Below the pieces are notes generated by a model. It made no database searches. It was not told the origin of the DNA and saw nothing but the letters and a program-made list of their open reading frames with translations. The translations under genes were made by a program, and so were the position numbers. Source: Candidatus Acidifodinimicrobium mancum (GTDB taxonomy: Archaea; Nanobdellota; Nanobdellia; Parvarchaeales; Parvarchaeaceae). From it: a DNA stretch of 15,160 nt. Positions 1 through 6,422 of the stretch are shown here, in pieces (position 1 is the stretch's first letter; every line of letters starts with the position of its first letter). Where the stretch lies: positions 1 through 15,160 of the forward strand of contig JADFAP010000012.1 of assembly GCA_015121965.1 (NCBI GenBank). Direction: 5' to 3'.

Positions 1-1269
1 ATTATTTATTATTTTTATCACCGTTCCTTTGTATGGCACAAGCATTTCTGTTCCTTCTGGAGTATATTCGCCTATCTCAGACGTCACACCTGTCTTTTCA
101 CCCTTATCATAGAAAGCATTTATAGAGGCCATTCCGCGATAAAACTTAAAGTTCTCGCCATTCTTGGTCACTATCATTCCAGGTGTTTCATCAGTTCCGG
201 CTAACATACTGCCTAACATTACGGCATCCGCTCCAGCCGCCAATGCTTTAGAGAGGTCTGCTGATTTCCTTATGCCTCCATCGGCTATCAGCTTTGTCTT
301 GCTCCCTGCAACATCGATTATTGCACTAAGTTGAGGATAACCTACCCCTGCTACAGTCCTTGTCAAACAGGCATTTCCAGGGCCTATGCCTACCTTGACT
401 GCATCTGCACCTGCCTTCTTTAGATTTAATGCTCCATCCTTTGTCGCTATATTGCCGGCGATGATATCTATATCAAATCTACTCTTTAGCTCCTTAGTGA
501 CATCTGCTGTCCTTTCCAAATATCCATTGGCGACATCAACCACCAAGAAATCTGCCTCTGCCTCGACCAATGCTTTAGCTCTTTGCATGTAATCTCCGCT
601 TATACCAACGGATCCACCAACTATGAGCCTCCCTTTTCTATCCTTTGATGCAAACTTGTATTCCCTGTTTAATTTTATGTCCTTTGACGTAACCATCCCT
701 ATCAGAAAGTTATTCTTATCCACTATCGGCAGCTTTTCTATCTTGTTCTTTGCCAGAATCTTCTCCGCTTCATCCATGGTTATCCCACCCTTAGAGGATA
801 TAACATCCTTTGTCATCATTTCCCTTACTCTCTTGCTCATGTCTTTCTCGAATTCGTAGTCTCTCTTGCTTATTATTCCAACTAATTTTTTCCCATCAAC
901 AACTGGAAACCCACTGACGCCCTTCTCTTCGGATAATCTTAACAGATCCGACAGAGTTGCATCTTGAACTATGGTATACGGGGAGGAAACCACAAAGCTA
1001 AGTTCTCTTTTGACCTTCCTAACCTCCTCCGCTTCAGCTTCTATAGAATTAAATCTGTGAATTACTCCCACTCCACCAAGCTTAGCGATTGTAATAGCCA
1101 TCGAAGATTCAGTAACAGTATCCATATTCGAACTTATTATAGGGACACGGAGCTTTATCTTTTCAGTTATATTCGTGTCTGTGGATACATCGCCTCTTGA
1201 AAGGACCCCTGATATCTTTGGAACTAGGAGAACATCATCGAAAGTGAACGCATTATCTATAACCCTCAT
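1..1269 (-). CDS. guaB: IMP dehydrogenase/GMP reductase family enzyme with CBS domains, 3' end cut off
   Basis: The family interconverts IMP with XMP or GMP in cytoplasmic purine metabolism. 423 residues are visible from the ATG at 1267-1269; roughly 60 C-terminal residues lie outside the window. The start fits the family because FDDVLLVP follows at residues 10-17. Two CBS motifs occupy about 90-205 inside the TIM barrel. The catalytic loop is GIGPGNACLTR (295-304) with Cys301, followed by GVGYPQLSA. YRGMAS (377-382) and EGTEMLVPYKG (405-415) flank the mobile flap. Oddly, the flap (385-404) has no Arg-Tyr pair as in classical IMP dehydrogenases. DVANGY (245-250), AGN (271-273), YPQLSA and MLAG recall GMP reductase. 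The symbol guaB is a family label only; the reaction could be IMP dehydrogenase or a CBS-bearing GMP reductase. The gene is divergent from tRNA-Ala. Confidence 0.9.
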   Translation of the reverse strand, partial: MRVIDNAFTFDDVLLVPKISGVLSRGDVSTDTNITEKIKLRVPIISSNMDTVTESSMAITIAKLGGVGVIHRFNSIEAEAEEVRKVKRELSFVVSSPYTIVQDATLSDLLRLSEEKGVSGFPVVDGKKLVGIISKRDYEFEKDMSKRVREMMTKDVISSKGGITMDEAEKILAKNKIEKLPIVDKNNFLIGMVTSKDIKLNREYKFASKDRKGRLIVGGSVGISGDYMQRAKALVEAEADFLVVDVANGYLERTADVTKELKSRFDIDIIAGNIATKDGALNLKKAGADAVKVGIGPGNACLTRTVAGVGYPQLSAIIDVAGSKTKLIADGGIRKSADLSKALAAGADAVMLGSMLAGTDETPGMIVTKNGENFKFYRGMASINAFYDKGEKTGVTSEIGEYTPEGTEMLVPYKGTVIKIINN

Positions 1270-1303
1270 ACCAAATTTATTCTTCGCATTTGTATATTAT
1301 AAA

Positions 1304-1312
1304 CTTTTATAG
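1304..1312 (-). promoter_or_regulatory. TATA box for the guaB-type gene
   Basis: The minus strand reads CTATAAAAG here, a close match to an archaeal TATA element. It lies about 35-43 nt upstream of the ATG at 1269, which predicts a 5' leader of only about 10 nt. A second AT-rich match at 1294-1303 would predict an almost leaderless transcript. The same bases on the plus strand lie 26-34 nt upstream of tRNA-Ala, so the element may serve both directions. This is a sequence match only. Confidence 0.5.
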
Positions 1313-1337
1313 CTCAATGATTATATTAGTTGGTATC

Positions 1338-1409
1338 GGGCCGGTGGTCTAATGGCATGACGCCTCCCTTGCACGGAGGAGGCTCCGAGTTCAAATCTCG
1401 GCCGGTCCA
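1338..1409 (+). tRNA. tRNA-Ala (anticodon TGC)
   Basis: The cloverleaf folds completely. Acceptor arms 1338-1344 and 1402-1408 pair over 7 bp and include G3:U70, the alanine identity element. The D arm is GTC/GAC. The anticodon stem CCTCC/GGAGG encloses loop CTTGCAC with anticodon TGC at 1370-1372. The T stem is CCGAG/CTCGG with loop TTCAAAT. The discriminator is A1409. CCA is not encoded and there is no intron. The MFS gene begins 25 nt downstream in the same direction with no clear TATA box of its own, so it may be read through from the tRNA promoter. Confidence 0.97.
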
Positions 1410-1434
1410 TAATTGATATTATAAAGGTAACAGG

Positions 1435-2589
1435 ATGGATAAAAACCCGCTTAGGTTGTTGCTGACCTCTAGGATATTAAGAAGCTTCGCAATGTCATTC
1501 ATATTCCTAGTTATACCTCTATACCTAAAACATCTAGGATACACAGCTACGCAGATTGGCCTAATATATGTACCATTTATACTGTCTGCGATATTCTTGC
1601 CAATTGTTCTTGGGAACATCGGGGACCGGTTCGGATACGTGAAAACATTGATAATGACTGACTCACTCATGGTTGTCTCTCTTTTCCTGCTGTCTATATC
1701 AAACAGTATTCTACTGATAATAATAGCCGGACTCATAGGTGGTTACAATATTAGCAATGGTAGTCTCAGAGGCGCATTCAGCCCAGGCCAGACGGCTCTT
1801 ATCGCAAATATTTACAAGAAGAACAATCGTATAAGGATATTAGGATACATAACAATGGCTGCAGGCTTAGCGAGCGTATTTGGGCCAGCTTTACTGCTTT
1901 TAAGCAATGTCTCTACAAACATCTACATTCCTCTATTGAGAGTAGGAATGATAGTAATGATAATATCAATGATCCCTCTTCCATTCATAAAGGAGAACAA
2001 ACACCAAGCCAAGAAAGCTAAGGTATTCAGTGTTAATACTTTCAGATTCCTCTGGAAGATTTTAACTATAAACGCAGTAAACGGGTTCGCCAGTGGGATA
2101 TTCATGCCATTGCTTCCACTCTGGCTGCTACTGCGTTATAATCTTTCACCTTCATCGATAAGCATAGCGTTCATCATAATAAACATATGGGCTGCATTTG
2201 GAGCTATCTTCAGTAGCAGGCTAGCTAAAAAGATAGGAACAATAAACACTGCAAGCGTGACAAGAAGCTTCAGTGGTATTCTACTCCTTATATCTGCTTT
2301 CTCGCCATTGTTGTGGATTTTTGTAGTGCTGTACTCTATAAGATCATTCATAAACGGTTTTGGCGCCCCGACTAGGGGTGTGATAGTAGTGAACAACGTA
2401 GACAACTCAGATATGGGCACGGCAAGTGGAGTAGCTGGCTCTGTCACAAGAGCATCAGCTCTTAGCACTGGGCTATCAGGATATCTTATGGATATAGATA
2501 TCTTTTCTCCGCTTATAATCGGCGGAGTACTACAGATAACAAGTGGATTGATGTATCTGCTTTTCTTCAGAAACAAGATCAAAGACTGA
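1435..2589 (+). CDS. MFS (major facilitator superfamily) transporter
   Basis: This 384-residue protein is almost entirely hydrophobic, with about 12 membrane segments. It carries the MFS motif A between helices 2 and 3: GNIGDRFGYVK at residues 60-70, matching the Gx(L/I)xDRxG pattern. A weaker counterpart, SRLAKKIG, lies after the central loop in the second half, as expected for a 6+6 duplication. The central cytoplasmic loop has the basic stretch KENKHQAKKAK near 185-195. Members use ion gradients to move small solutes; the substrate cannot be read from the sequence, and an efflux role is only a guess. The start at 1435 has a weak GGT-type site just upstream. The stop is 24 nt from the convergent stop of the AAA ATPase gene. 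Confidence 0.9.
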   Translation: MDKNPLRLLLTSRILRSFAMSFIFLVIPLYLKHLGYTATQIGLIYVPFILSAIFLPIVLGNIGDRFGYVKTLIMTDSLMVVSLFLLSISNSILLIIIAGLIGGYNISNGSLRGAFSPGQTALIANIYKKNNRIRILGYITMAAGLASVFGPALLLLSNVSTNIYIPLLRVGMIVMIISMIPLPFIKENKHQAKKAKVFSVNTFRFLWKILTINAVNGFASGIFMPLLPLWLLLRYNLSPSSISIAFIIINIWAAFGAIFSSRLAKKIGTINTASVTRSFSGILLLISAFSPLLWIFVVLYSIRSFINGFGAPTRGVIVVNNVDNSDMGTASGVAGSVTRASALSTGLSGYLMDIDIFSPLIIGGVLQITSGLMYLLFFRNKIKD

Positions 2590-2613
2590 AATAGTCATTT
2601 ATAGACTGAGAAT

Positions 2614-3870
2614 CTAGCTAGAGAGAAAGTACTCGAAAGCGGGTATAACCCTTATCTTTCCATACTTCGTCGTTAATTCTTCCTCTATTTCCTTAGATAA
2701 TATTATCCCACTCTTAGCTGCAAATTTGCTCATGAACATTTCGACCCCCTTAGTTTCTATCTTTCCATATTTGATTTCTACGGGGATTTTCTGAGGTAGT
2801 ACTGCATCTACCTCATTCTTGTATGAATCGCGCCAGAAGTACTCTGCACTTAGCTGTTCTACTACCGCCCACTCGAAAACTTTAGATTTTGTGCTATTAT
2901 CCGTTGAAAAAGTTAACTCTGGTGGAATGACTAAAGGATAATACTTCCTTAATTTGCGGCCTGATTTATGTGGGTTATTCGAAAAATTGTAAAGCTTCTT
3001 TACGAGCATTGACTCTTCCAGGTACATCATATACTCAGACACGGTATGCCTTGATATCTGAAGTTCCTTAGATAACTTTATATAATCTACTATCTGACCA
3101 GGTTCACCTGATATTATTTTGAATAAGGAATACAGAAGCGATATGTCAGCGATTCTGAAAAGTATGGGAATGTCATTGAAGATCACCTTGTTTATCACGT
3201 TTTCCTGTATGTACTTTGAAATGAGGAGAGGATCGTCTTTCCCTACAAGCTCCGGAAAACCCTGTGTTTTCACAAACTCATCAAATAAGCGCGTTAGTTT
3301 TTCGCGGTGCAGATCGATAGGATGATATTCCTCTTCCTTAAAATTAACAAACTCTTTAAATGTCAAAGGTTCAACTTTGAATTCAAATATCCTTCCTGCA
3401 AGGGATTCTCTTGCATGCCTTCTTATGAAGAGGGACTCAGAACCTGATACCACTATCTTTGCTCTATGCTTTGCAATGGAAGCCGAGTCATATATTATTT
3501 TTAGCTGCTCGCTCCAGTTTTTCACCTTCTGAATTTCATCAAAAAGCACCAAACATTCATCTTGATTGATGTCTACCTCCATTACTCTTTCGTACTCTTT
3601 AATAACTTCATCAAATCTTAGATCAAATGCGTCATCGAAGGAGAAGTAAAGTATCTTCCTTGGATTCTTTCCTGTTTTTATGGAATCCTCAACAATTCTG
3701 TAAAGGAGCGTTGTTTTGCCGGTACGTCTTAAACCAACTAACGCAATTATTTGCTTCTCTGGCAGGAATTTTTTTATAGCTTTATAGATATCCCTATCCT
3801 TTGCATTAACTTCGAATTCTCCTCTCCACCATGGATTGAACAGCGTCAACCTATCTAATATTTGTGTCAT
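2614..3870 (-). CDS. AAA-type ATPase with DUF4143-like C-terminal nuclease fold
   Basis: This 418-residue protein (counted from the ATG at 3870) belongs to the archaeal and bacterial AAA_14/DUF4143 group, whose cellular role is poorly defined. Walker A is GLRRTGKTT at about residues 46-54. Walker B is LVLFDE at about 107-112. A sensor-like SGSES follows near 142-146, then ARESLAGR and LTFKEF, both typical of this family. A winged-helix segment (SRHTVSEYMMYLEESMLVKKL region, about 273-293) precedes a PD-(D/E)xK-like motif, EVDAV then VEIK, near 353-367. A GTG at 3876 would add two residues and sits about 26 nt from a TATA-like element at 3900-3908, so that start is possible. No antitoxin-like or partner gene adjoins it. 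Such genes often move between archaea; transfer is inference here. Confidence 0.9.
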   Translation of the reverse strand: MTQILDRLTLFNPWWRGEFEVNAKDRDIYKAIKKFLPEKQIIALVGLRRTGKTTLLYRIVEDSIKTGKNPRKILYFSFDDAFDLRFDEVIKEYERVMEVDINQDECLVLFDEIQKVKNWSEQLKIIYDSASIAKHRAKIVVSGSESLFIRRHARESLAGRIFEFKVEPLTFKEFVNFKEEEYHPIDLHREKLTRLFDEFVKTQGFPELVGKDDPLLISKYIQENVINKVIFNDIPILFRIADISLLYSLFKIISGEPGQIVDYIKLSKELQISRHTVSEYMMYLEESMLVKKLYNFSNNPHKSGRKLRKYYPLVIPPELTFSTDNSTKSKVFEWAVVEQLSAEYFWRDSYKNEVDAVLPQKIPVEIKYGKIETKGVEMFMSKFAAKSGIILSKEIEEELTTKYGKIRVIPAFEYFLSS

Positions 3871-3899
3871 ATACACTGTACATAAATTATATTATATGT

Positions 3900-3925
3900 A
3901 TATTATACAAGCCACAATTTATAAA
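3900..3925 (-). promoter_or_regulatory. Candidate promoter of the AAA/DUF4143 gene
   Basis: Two TATA-like elements lie upstream of the gene on the minus strand. GTATAATA at 3900-3908 is about 26 nt from the GTG at 3876 and 33 nt from the ATG at 3870. The palindromic TTTATAAA at 3918-3925 would give a leader of about 25 nt. The region is very AT-rich, so chance matches are likely. Confidence 0.35.
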
Positions 3926-3973
3926 GCTTTCCAATGCATTTACAAAGTGTTTTTTATCGGCAATTTCGCCGTA

Positions 3974-3982
3974 TTTTTATAA
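3974..3982 (+). promoter_or_regulatory. TATA box of the CYTH gene
   Basis: TTTTTATAA is centred about 26 nt upstream of the ATG at 4004. That spacing puts the expected transcript start on or next to the start codon, so the mRNA is probably leaderless. No Shine-Dalgarno-like sequence precedes the ATG. Confidence 0.5.
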
Positions 3983-4003
3983 TCAAGGGGATTAAATTAA
4001 TTT

Positions 4004-4561
4004 ATGACAAAGGAGATAGAGTTAAAGATATTAGAGGTTGATCCTAAAGAAGTTAGGAGAAATCTGAATAGGATTGGAGCTAAGTTAATAGGGAAGTACA
4101 ACTTTAAAAGGCTAGTTTTCAACGTCCTTAATACTAAAGGCCGACATCTGTGGCTTAGGCTAAGAACAGACGGAAAGGACACAACGCTCACCCTAAAAGA
4201 CAATAAAGGCAAAGATCTGCTTAGCACGGATGAACTTGAAGTGAGTGTAAGCGACTTCAAGATAGCTGCCAAAATTCTTTCAGCGGCCTTTAAAAATATT
4301 TTGTACGAAGAAAATAAAAGAGAGGAGTATACTCTAGGCAAGGCGCATATAACAATTGATTTTCTCCCATTTCTGAAGCCTTATGTGGAAATTGAAGCGG
4401 GAAGTCCTGATAAGGTTCTGTCTATCTTCAAGAAGCTAAAAATAAAGGGTAAGCCATTTGGGAACGCGCCAGCTAGTGAAGTCTACAAACTATACGGTAT
4501 GGACTACAAAAAAGTAGCTGGCAGAAACTATGAGAAACTGAAGAGATTACTATACACTTAA
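4004..4561 (+). CDS. CYTH-domain protein (CyaB/ThTPase-like)
   Basis: This 185-residue protein has the family hallmark ExExK as EIELK at residues 4-8. It also has the alternating basic and acidic strands that line the triphosphate tunnel: LWLRLRTDG (49-57), LTLK (62-65), DELEVSV (76-82) and ITIDF...YVEIEAGS (116-134). CYTH enzymes bind triphosphate substrates with divalent metal. Members include class IV adenylate cyclases, thiamine triphosphatases and inorganic tripolyphosphatases. The length matches CyaB-type archaeal proteins, but the substrate cannot be told apart from sequence alone. No partner gene is adjacent: an ATPase gene is divergent upstream and a methyltransferase-like gene converges downstream. 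The gene probably stands alone with its own leaderless promoter. Confidence 0.9.
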   Translation: MTKEIELKILEVDPKEVRRNLNRIGAKLIGKYNFKRLVFNVLNTKGRHLWLRLRTDGKDTTLTLKDNKGKDLLSTDELEVSVSDFKIAAKILSAAFKNILYEENKREEYTLGKAHITIDFLPFLKPYVEIEAGSPDKVLSIFKKLKIKGKPFGNAPASEVYKLYGMDYKKVAGRNYEKLKRLLYT

Positions 4562-4595
4562 AGGCAAAATTAGTTATACTTGCGAAATAGGGCAG

Positions 4596-4600
4596 AAAAA
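4596..4600 (-). terminator. Possible oligo-T terminator after the methyltransferase-like gene
   Basis: The minus strand has a run of five T followed by further T-rich sequence, about 72 nt past the stop of the gene at 4672-5412. Archaeal RNA polymerase commonly releases at such T tracts. The call rests on the T run alone; no stem is evident. Confidence 0.25.
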
Positions 4601-4671
4601 CTTAACAAAATTAAAACCGTCATGTCAAGCCCTGTAAAAGTGTGCTGTGTGCCTGTAAGTTTTGCATAAGC

Positions 4672-5412
4672 CTAACTGACTGACGTTACTTTTTTAGGTC
4701 TTGCTATGATCATAAAGCTTGGCGCATTCTCCTTGGTACCAAACTTTCTGATGGCAATAAATTCCAAATTAGCCGCGAGTAAATCCTTCTTTATAATCTT
4801 AGTTGGTTTGTTGAAATCTTCAGCCACAGTATACACAAATCTTGAGGTATATGCCTTTTTCAGTATTCTGTAGGATTCCTTCAATACGTTGATCCACTTT
4901 TTGTCATTGGATAAGCCAGATCTTCTAATCAGCACAACATCTTGCGAGTTTGATGCTATTGGAGGTTTAGCAGCTGAAGCTGTAATGATTTTGATGTTGT
5001 GTTGTTTTAACTTTCTTGCTAAAGCTCTTGCTTGTTTATTCATTTCAACTGACAAATCAATGCAGTGTATTTGTCCATCCGAAACAAACTCTTTCGCCAA
5101 GAATAGCTCGAATACGCACAGCCCTGAAGCTAAACTTGTTATATTGTAATAAGGTTTGAACTTTACATAATTAGATAGTAATACGATTTCAGAGAAGCTA
5201 GCAGTACTTGCAACAACCTTCGGCCATATTTTTGATAATACTTTGTTATAAGAATGCATTGTAATGGATGTGGGTTTGTTTGGTTTGTCATAAATTTTCT
5301 TATATTCTACTTTCGTTATTTTATTTATATAATACATCTCATTCTTTGTTGGGATTTCACCAACTAAATCTAACATATGCTTCCTAAACTTTTCTTCCAA
5401 TGTGTTTCTCAT
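4672..5412 (-). CDS. Class I SAM-methyltransferase-like protein with atypical motif I
   Basis: The 246-residue protein has the order of a Rossmann methyltransferase. A beta strand and loop at 90-101 (ITSLASGLCVFE) precede a helix. Then come QIHCIDLSVEM (114-124) with the acidic ribose-binding position Asp119, ITASAAKPPIASNSQDVVLI (143-162) resembling motifs II-IV, and KESYRILKK (178-186), a common post-motif helix. The usual GxGxG loop is missing: only one Gly (97) remains, followed by Leu-Cys. SAM binding is therefore uncertain. The substrate is unknown. The N-terminal 80 residues match nothing I recognise. The gene uses many TTA and TTG leucine codons and looks more AT-rich than the topoisomerase genes, by eye. 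Met13 is an alternative start. Confidence 0.65.
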   Translation of the reverse strand: MRNTLEEKFRKHMLDLVGEIPTKNEMYYINKITKVEYKKIYDKPNKPTSITMHSYNKVLSKIWPKVVASTASFSEIVLLSNYVKFKPYYNITSLASGLCVFELFLAKEFVSDGQIHCIDLSVEMNKQARALARKLKQHNIKIITASAAKPPIASNSQDVVLIRRSGLSNDKKWINVLKESYRILKKAYTSRFVYTVAEDFNKPTKIIKKDLLAANLEFIAIRKFGTKENAPSFMIIARPKKVTSVS

Positions 5413-5427
5413 ACAGTTCCCCTGTAT

Positions 5428-5436
5428 CTTTTATAC
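5428..5436 (-). promoter_or_regulatory. TATA box of the methyltransferase-like gene
   Basis: The minus strand reads GTATAAAAG, a good archaeal TATA match, about 20 nt before the ATG at 5412. That is a little short for a leaderless start there. It would fit a short leader if translation begins at Met13 (5376). Read-through from tRNA-Arg, 57 nt upstream, is the alternative. Confidence 0.4.
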
Positions 5437-5469
5437 TTGTTTAGATGATGTATTCCCACAGATAAAGTC

Positions 5470-5544
5470 TGCCCCCGGCAGGATTTGAACCTGCGATATT
5501 CGGTTTAGGAAACCGACGTTCTGTCCAAGCTAAACTACGGGAGC
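5470..5544 (-). tRNA. tRNA-Arg (anticodon CCT)
   Basis: The minus strand folds into a full cloverleaf. The acceptor stem is GCTCCCG/CGGGGGC with one G:U pair, and the discriminator is A at 5470. The D stem is GTTT/GAAC. The anticodon stem TCGGT/ACCGA holds loop TTCCTAA, giving CCT, which reads AGG. The T stem GCAGG/CCTGC holds loop TTCAAAT. There is no intron and no encoded CCA. AGG is a common arginine codon in the neighbouring genes. The presenilin-like gene diverges upstream, with 40 nt between the two. Confidence 0.97.
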
Positions 5545-5554
5545 CTTCCCTAAA

Positions 5555-5563
5555 CTTAAATAC
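5555..5563 (+). promoter_or_regulatory. TATA box of the presenilin-like protease gene
   Basis: CTTAAATAC is centred 26 nt upstream of the ATG at 5585, so the transcript is probably leaderless. The 40-nt interval must also hold the promoter of the divergent tRNA-Arg, most likely the AT-rich 5571-5585 stretch. Confidence 0.4.
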
Positions 5564-5584
5564 GTTTGCAACATTAATAAATAA

Positions 5585-6385
5585 ATGAAAACAGATTTAA
5601 AGACTACTGCTATACTCTTGGTCATATTTGCTGTTACTATAGTAGGCACGGTTCTATTCGCAATGTACGTTCTATCCTCTCTGCCCACTCTGAATGTAAA
5701 ACTTTACAACAGCCCCACGCAGTCACTGATCTACTTGGGATACTTAATATTTGCTTTGCTTGTTGGGACTATTCTTACTCTTTTTGCGATAAAAAGGAAA
5801 ATGTTCAAGCTAATGAAGGTGATTTTCGTGGTGATAAGCGGCCTGATACTACTGAGCTTCTTCTCCTTCCTGCTGCCAGCGATATTCGCCATAGCGGCTG
5901 CAGTTCTGGTTGAGCTTTACTATTACAAGTATGCTGGTAGGATAGGCAGAGACGTTGTCAATATCCTGATATTCATATCTGTGGGGGGCATAATCGCGCT
6001 TGATTTAGGATTCATACCTAGCGTTATACTAACCGCAGTCATAGCAGTTTATGATTATATCGCTGTGTTCAAGACTAAGCACATGATAACGCTTGCCACG
6101 GGAATGAAAGACCTTGTCTACTTCTCTGTGATTACCCTCGCTGCCATAAAGAGAAAAGCAGCAATAATGATCGGCGGGGGTGATTTGATATTTCCGGCTA
6201 TACTTGTCACTGCTACATTCTTATATTCTCCCATCGCCGGTATTTTCGTATTTGTAGGCGCAGTCGCAGGTCTGACAACATTACTATTAATCGGCCAAAA
6301 AAAGAAGGCTTACCCTGCCATGTCATTTATAGGGCCGGCAGAGCTTATAGCCCTGGGCGTGTATTTCTTGATTTCGCTCATTTGA
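5585..6385 (+). CDS. Presenilin-type intramembrane aspartyl protease (A22 family)
   Basis: This 266-residue polytopic membrane protein has about nine hydrophobic segments, as expected for archaeal presenilin/SPP homologues. The two catalytic aspartates are visible: YD at 156-157 inside VYDYIAVF, and GGGD at 197-200, which fits the GxGD motif of this class. The third signature, PAL, appears as PAM at 244-246 (YPAMSF), near the C-terminus. The family cleaves single-pass membrane segments inside the bilayer, often removing signal peptide or pilin-like remnants; archaeal substrates are largely unknown. The DUF2341-like surface protein in this window has one N-terminal membrane segment but is not adjacent. 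A small AAA+ gene starts 37 nt downstream on the same strand. Confidence 0.9.
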   Translation: MKTDLKTTAILLVIFAVTIVGTVLFAMYVLSSLPTLNVKLYNSPTQSLIYLGYLIFALLVGTILTLFAIKRKMFKLMKVIFVVISGLILLSFFSFLLPAIFAIAAAVLVELYYYKYAGRIGRDVVNILIFISVGGIIALDLGFIPSVILTAVIAVYDYIAVFKTKHMITLATGMKDLVYFSVITLAAIKRKAAIMIGGGDLIFPAILVTATFLYSPIAGIFVFVGAVAGLTTLLLIGQKKKAYPAMSFIGPAELIALGVYFLISLI

Positions 6386-6392
6386 GTAAAAG

Positions 6393-6402
6393 GATAAATA
6401 AG
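6393..6402 (+). promoter_or_regulatory. Candidate TATA box of the small AAA+ gene
   Basis: GATAAATAAG is centred about 26 nt upstream of the ATG at 6423, the same spacing as at several other genes here. It suggests a separate, leaderless transcript rather than read-through from the protease gene. Confidence 0.35.
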
Positions 6403-6422
6403 AATAAAATCATAGTAATTCT

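Noticed and set aside
386..1200. Plus-strand open frames at 386-592, 623-859 and 964-1200
   Set aside because: They lie opposite the guaB-type gene, whose protein is clearly recognisable; their translations resemble no family and have biased composition.
2136..2582. Minus-strand 148-residue frame opposite the MFS gene
   Set aside because: The plus-strand frame has MFS motifs and membrane helices; the antisense frame has none.
3890..3908. AT-alternating stretch that looks palindromic
   Set aside because: The two arms do not match exactly; it is explained by AT-rich promoter sequence.
3958..3971. Small hairpin CGGC-AATTTC-GCCG just upstream of the CYTH TATA box
   Set aside because: Only 4 bp of stem and probably not transcribed; could be chance or a regulator site, with nothing to support it.
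3997..4341. Minus-strand 114-residue frame opposite the CYTH gene
   Set aside because: Serine- and leucine-rich antisense shadow of a well-supported CYTH gene.
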